Below the pieces are notes generated by a model. It made no database searches and was not told where the DNA came from. It saw only the letters and a list, made by a program, of their open reading frames with translations. Below, in pieces: positions 61,588-64,000 of a DNA stretch of 64,000 bases; the stretch's first letter is position 1; each line of letters starts with the position of its first letter. The stretch is taken from contig CBDCTY010000002.1 in NCBI GenBank assembly GCA_965222445.1, forward strand, positions 1,798,001 to 1,862,000, in the 5' to 3' direction. The position numbers and the translations under genes are program-made. The DNA comes from GCA-958296115 sp965222445. Lineage in GTDB: Bacteria > Chloroflexota > Dehalococcoidia > Lucifugimonadales > CAJWER01.

Positions 61588-63324
61588 ATGGTCATCGAAC
61601 AAGACCTGGCAGAGCTGAGAAAACGCATCAGGCACTCGACGGCTCACGTCATGGCGGACGTGGTGACGCAGATGTTTCCCGGGACCCGGCTGGCCATCGG
61701 CCCCCCGACAGAGGACGGCTTCTACTACGACTTCCTGTCGAGCGAGCCGTTCACGAACGACAACCTCGAAGCCATCGAGGAGCGGATGCGCAAGACGATC
61801 GCGGAGGATCTGCCATTCGAGCTGCACGAGTACCCGAAGGACCGCGCGCTCGACATGAACGCCGACGAGCCGCTGAAGCTGGAAATCATCCACGAGATCC
61901 CGGAGGACGAGCCGATCACCACGTACAGGCATGGCGGGTTCGAGGACCTCTGCGCGGGGCCTCACGTCGATTCGACGGGCAAGATTCCCGCCTTCAAGCT
62001 CCTGAGCGTGGCGGGCGCCTACTGGAGGGGCGACGAGAACCGCGAGTCTCTGCAGCGCATCTACGGGACGGCCTTCGAGTCCCAGGAGGCGCTCGACGAG
62101 CACCTGCACAATCTGGAGGAGGCGAGGCGCCGTGACCACCGCACGCTGGGTCGGGACCTGGACCTATTCTCCATACACGAGGAGACGGGGCCGGGCCTCA
62201 TCGTATGGCACCCGAAGGGCGCGCGGGTACGCGGCCTGATCGAGGACTTCTGGAAGCGGGAGCACTACGCCTCGGGCTACGACCTCGTCTACACGCCCCA
62301 CATCGGGCGCTCGACGCTGTGGGAGACGAGCGGGCACCTGGGCTTCTACAGCGAGAACATGTACGCCGCCGTCGAGATGGACGGGCAGGAGTACTACCTC
62401 AAGCCGATGAACTGCCCGTTCCACATCATGTACTTCCAAAACGACATCCGCAGCTACCGGGACCTGCCCATGCGCATCGGCGAGCTGGGCACGGTGTACC
62501 GGTACGAGCGGGGCGGCGTCGTCCAGGGCCTGCTGCGCGTTCGCGGCATGACGCAGGACGACGCCCACATCTTCTGCAGACCGGACCAGGTCGAGGACGA
62601 GATAAACGGCGTTCTCGACCTGACGTTCTTCCTGCTCGGCAGCTTCGGGTTCACCGAGTACGACGTGATGCTCTCGACGAGGCCCGAGAAATCGGTCGGA
62701 GACAGCGCGCAGTGGGAGCTCGCCACGGAATCGCTGCGCTCGACTCTCGTCGACAGGGGAATCGACTACCAGGTCGACGAGGGCGGCGGCGCCTTCTACG
62801 GTCCCAAGATCGACATCCACATCCGGGACGCCATCGGACGGCAGTGGCAGATCACGACCGTGCAGTTCGACTTCAACCTGCCCGAACGGTTCGGCCTGAC
62901 CTACATCGGGGACGACGGGAAGGAGCACAGGCCGTACATGGTCCACCGTGCGCTACTCGGAACGATGGAGCGTTTCATGGGAGTCCTGATAGAGCACTAC
63001 GCAGGGGCTTTCCCCGTATGGCTGGCGCCCGTCCAGGCTATCGTGATCCCGATAGCGGACCGGCACAACGGGTACGCCCATGAGCTCAGGAGCCGGCTGG
63101 AGCAGTCGAATGTGCGCGCCTCTGTCGACGACGGAAACGACCGCATGAACGCGAAGATTCGCAACGCGCAGATGCAGAAGGTGCCCTACATGCTCGTGGT
63201 CGGCGATCGGGAGGTGGAATCGGGCGGGGCATCCGTGCGACTGCGGTCGGGGGAGAACCTCCGGGCCATGACTGTAGAGGATACCGTCGCCAGGATCGCC
63301 GCAGACGTCGAATCGAGGCAGTGA
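61588..63324 (+). CDS. thrS: Threonyl-tRNA synthetase lacking the TGS domain
   Basis: 578 residues, about 60 fewer than common ThrRS. The protein opens directly in the editing domain (RHSTAHVMADVV with HxxxH, and DLCAGPHVDSTG). Class II catalytic motifs are YLKPMNCPFHIMYF with the zinc Cys, and GTVYRYERGGVVQGLLRVRG. GGGAFYGPKIDIHI and HRALLGTMERFMGVLIEHY follow, with the anticodon-binding domain from about residue 480. GGAAGAGG precedes the ATG. Loss of the N-terminal TGS domain occurs in some lineages. It lies 110 bp before infC. Confidence 0.95.
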   Translation: MVIEQDLAELRKRIRHSTAHVMADVVTQMFPGTRLAIGPPTEDGFYYDFLSSEPFTNDNLEAIEERMRKTIAEDLPFELHEYPKDRALDMNADEPLKLEIIHEIPEDEPITTYRHGGFEDLCAGPHVDSTGKIPAFKLLSVAGAYWRGDENRESLQRIYGTAFESQEALDEHLHNLEEARRRDHRTLGRDLDLFSIHEETGPGLIVWHPKGARVRGLIEDFWKREHYASGYDLVYTPHIGRSTLWETSGHLGFYSENMYAAVEMDGQEYYLKPMNCPFHIMYFQNDIRSYRDLPMRIGELGTVYRYERGGVVQGLLRVRGMTQDDAHIFCRPDQVEDEINGVLDLTFFLLGSFGFTEYDVMLSTRPEKSVGDSAQWELATESLRSTLVDRGIDYQVDEGGGAFYGPKIDIHIRDAIGRQWQITTVQFDFNLPERFGLTYIGDDGKEHRPYMVHRALLGTMERFMGVLIEHYAGAFPVWLAPVQAIVIPIADRHNGYAHELRSRLEQSNVRASVDDGNDRMNAKIRNAQMQKVPYMLVVGDREVESGGASVRLRSGENLRAMTVEDTVARIAADVESRQ

Positions 63325-63351
63325 CAGCGGAAATATTGGCTTCCATCGCTA

Positions 63352-63381
63352 TTGTTGCGGGCGCCCGCCGTATGCTATATT
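63352..63381 (+). promoter_or_regulatory. Possible infC promoter
   Basis: TTGTTG (63352-63357), an 18-bp spacer and TATATT (63376-63381), 52 bp upstream of the proposed infC start. A moderate match only. Confidence 0.4.
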
Positions 63382-63433
63382 CAAATGCATTCGCCGACAG
63401 GGCGTCAACTTCAATTGCGATGAGGGTAGCCGC

Positions 63434-64000
63434 ATAGCCAAGGACTATCGTATAAACGAGAGAATCAGGATTGCCGAGGTGCTCCTCATCGACGAGAGGG
63501 GCGCCCAGTTGGGTGTCCTGCCCACGCGTGAGGCGCTCCGGCTCGCCGAGGAGCGCAGCCTAGACCTAGTGGAGGTCGCCCCCTCGGCCAGGCCGCCCGT
63601 TTGCCGGATTATGGACTACGGCAAATTCCGGTACGAGGTGACGCGCAGGGAGCGAGAGGCGCGCAGGGACAACAAGTCGAAGGGTGCAGCCAACGAGTTG
63701 AAGGAGGTCAGATTAAAGACCCGCATCGGCGACCACGACAGGGAGGCCAAGACGCGGGTCGTCAGGCGGCTGCTGGGCGAAGGCTCCAAGGTGAAGGTCT
63801 CGGTGATGTTCAGGGGAAGAGAGATCACCCACCCGGAGATCGGGATGCAGGTCCTGCGCAAGGTGGCCGAAGACCTCAAAGATGACGCTAAAGTCGAGAA
63901 GGTGCCGGGCTTCGAGGGGAGATTTCTGTCGATGATCGTGAGCCCGGCGAAGAAGAATCAGCCCCAGCCCAAGCAGACGAATACACCGGAGCCAGCAAGT
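63434..64000 (+). CDS. infC: Translation initiation factor IF-3 (partial at window end)
   Basis: The frame reads AKDYRINERIRIAEVLLID, PTREALRLAEERSLDLVEVA and RPPVCRIMDYGKFRYE, then the C-terminal domain KTRIGDHDREAKTRVVRRLL and VMFRGREITHPEIG. This covers both IF-3 domains over 189 codons; the gene runs off the window. No ATG, GTG or TTG fits the N-terminus. ATA at 63434 does: GAGGG (63422-63426) lies seven nt upstream and the next residues match the family start. Rare start codons are known for infC and serve autoregulation. Confidence 0.93.
   Translation, partial: MAKDYRINERIRIAEVLLIDERGAQLGVLPTREALRLAEERSLDLVEVAPSARPPVCRIMDYGKFRYEVTRREREARRDNKSKGAANELKEVRLKTRIGDHDREAKTRVVRRLLGEGSKVKVSVMFRGREITHPEIGMQVLRKVAEDLKDDAKVEKVPGFEGRFLSMIVSPAKKNQPQPKQTNTPEPAS

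Noticed and set aside
1..64000. tRNA or rRNA genes
   Set aside because: No stretch with the T-loop GGTTCGAATCC pattern plus cloverleaf arms, and no rRNA-like sequence, was noticed while reading; a covariance scan was not possible.

Overview
The window is GC-rich bacterial chromosome, densely coded on both strands. I see no tRNA, rRNA or CRISPR array. Gene content (yidC-jag, a DUF1800/DUF1501 pair, many acyl-CoA and CoA-transferase enzymes, a complete Liv ABC operon, SMP-30 and NHL propellers, an Eis-like acetyltransferase) fits a Chloroflexota bacterium of the Dehalococcoidia/SAR202 kind. That placement is inference from gene content; no marker gene was compared.

Layout. 0-5 kb: the yidC 3' end, jag overlapping it out of frame, a PfkB kinase, a seven-iron ferredoxin with a clear promoter and terminator, and aconitase. 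4.8-7.6 kb: a mobile-element graveyard with one dead IS630-type element, a truncated second one, and several miniature inverted-repeat elements (MITEs). 7.6-12.4 kb (minus): acyl-CoA dehydrogenase, acyl-CoA synthetase, class III CoA-transferase and a DUF502 membrane protein. 12.6-19.1 kb: a VWA-like secreted protein, a cyclophilin lipoprotein, an unknown lipoprotein, an aldo/keto reductase and a metal-hydrolase-like protein. 19.1-23.9 kb (minus): purF-purM-purH plus a family 2 glycosyltransferase. 24-29.6 kb: an MFS exporter, a small coiled-coil protein, a frameshifted SDR, an SMP-30 propeller, a phased repeat array and a secreted protein with a frameshifted signal peptide. 29.6-34.9 kb (minus): livJ-H-M-G-F. 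35-42 kb: a two-repeat alpha/beta protein, RNase D coupled to a large FtsX-type permease, and an SDR-type threonine dehydrogenase. 42.3-46.1 kb: an LRR lipoprotein with a fresh 630-bp duplication, and remnants of GIY-YIG and HicB genes. 46.2-49.6 kb (minus): a DUF262 plus HEPN two-gene cassette lying 3 nt upstream of a methylmalonyl-CoA mutase large subunit. 49.8-51.9 kb: fbp and class I fba (gluconeogenesis). 52-57.6 kb: an NHL protein, DUF1501, DUF1800 and a Na+/Ca2+ exchanger. 57.9-64 kb: an acetoacetate-decarboxylase-like protein, lexA, an Eis-like acetyltransferase, thrS with a terminator-bearing leader, and infC, which appears to start at AUA.

The strongest non-standard signals are these. 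(1) Two well-defined MITE families. One is about 100/124 bp with TACCAA termini and a 3-bp TWA target duplication in every copy; its ends match those of the IS630-type element. The other starts CAGGGCCTTTCCA and is flanked by 9-bp duplications. (2) A HEPN/DUF262 cassette with lower GC than its neighbours, a candidate toxin or defence module. (3) Six TTTCA motifs spaced 21, 21, 11, 21 and 11 bp ahead of a strong ribosome-binding site. (4) A 104-nt out-of-frame overlap of yidC and jag. Several genes carry single-base frameshifts, which may be real decay or assembly error.
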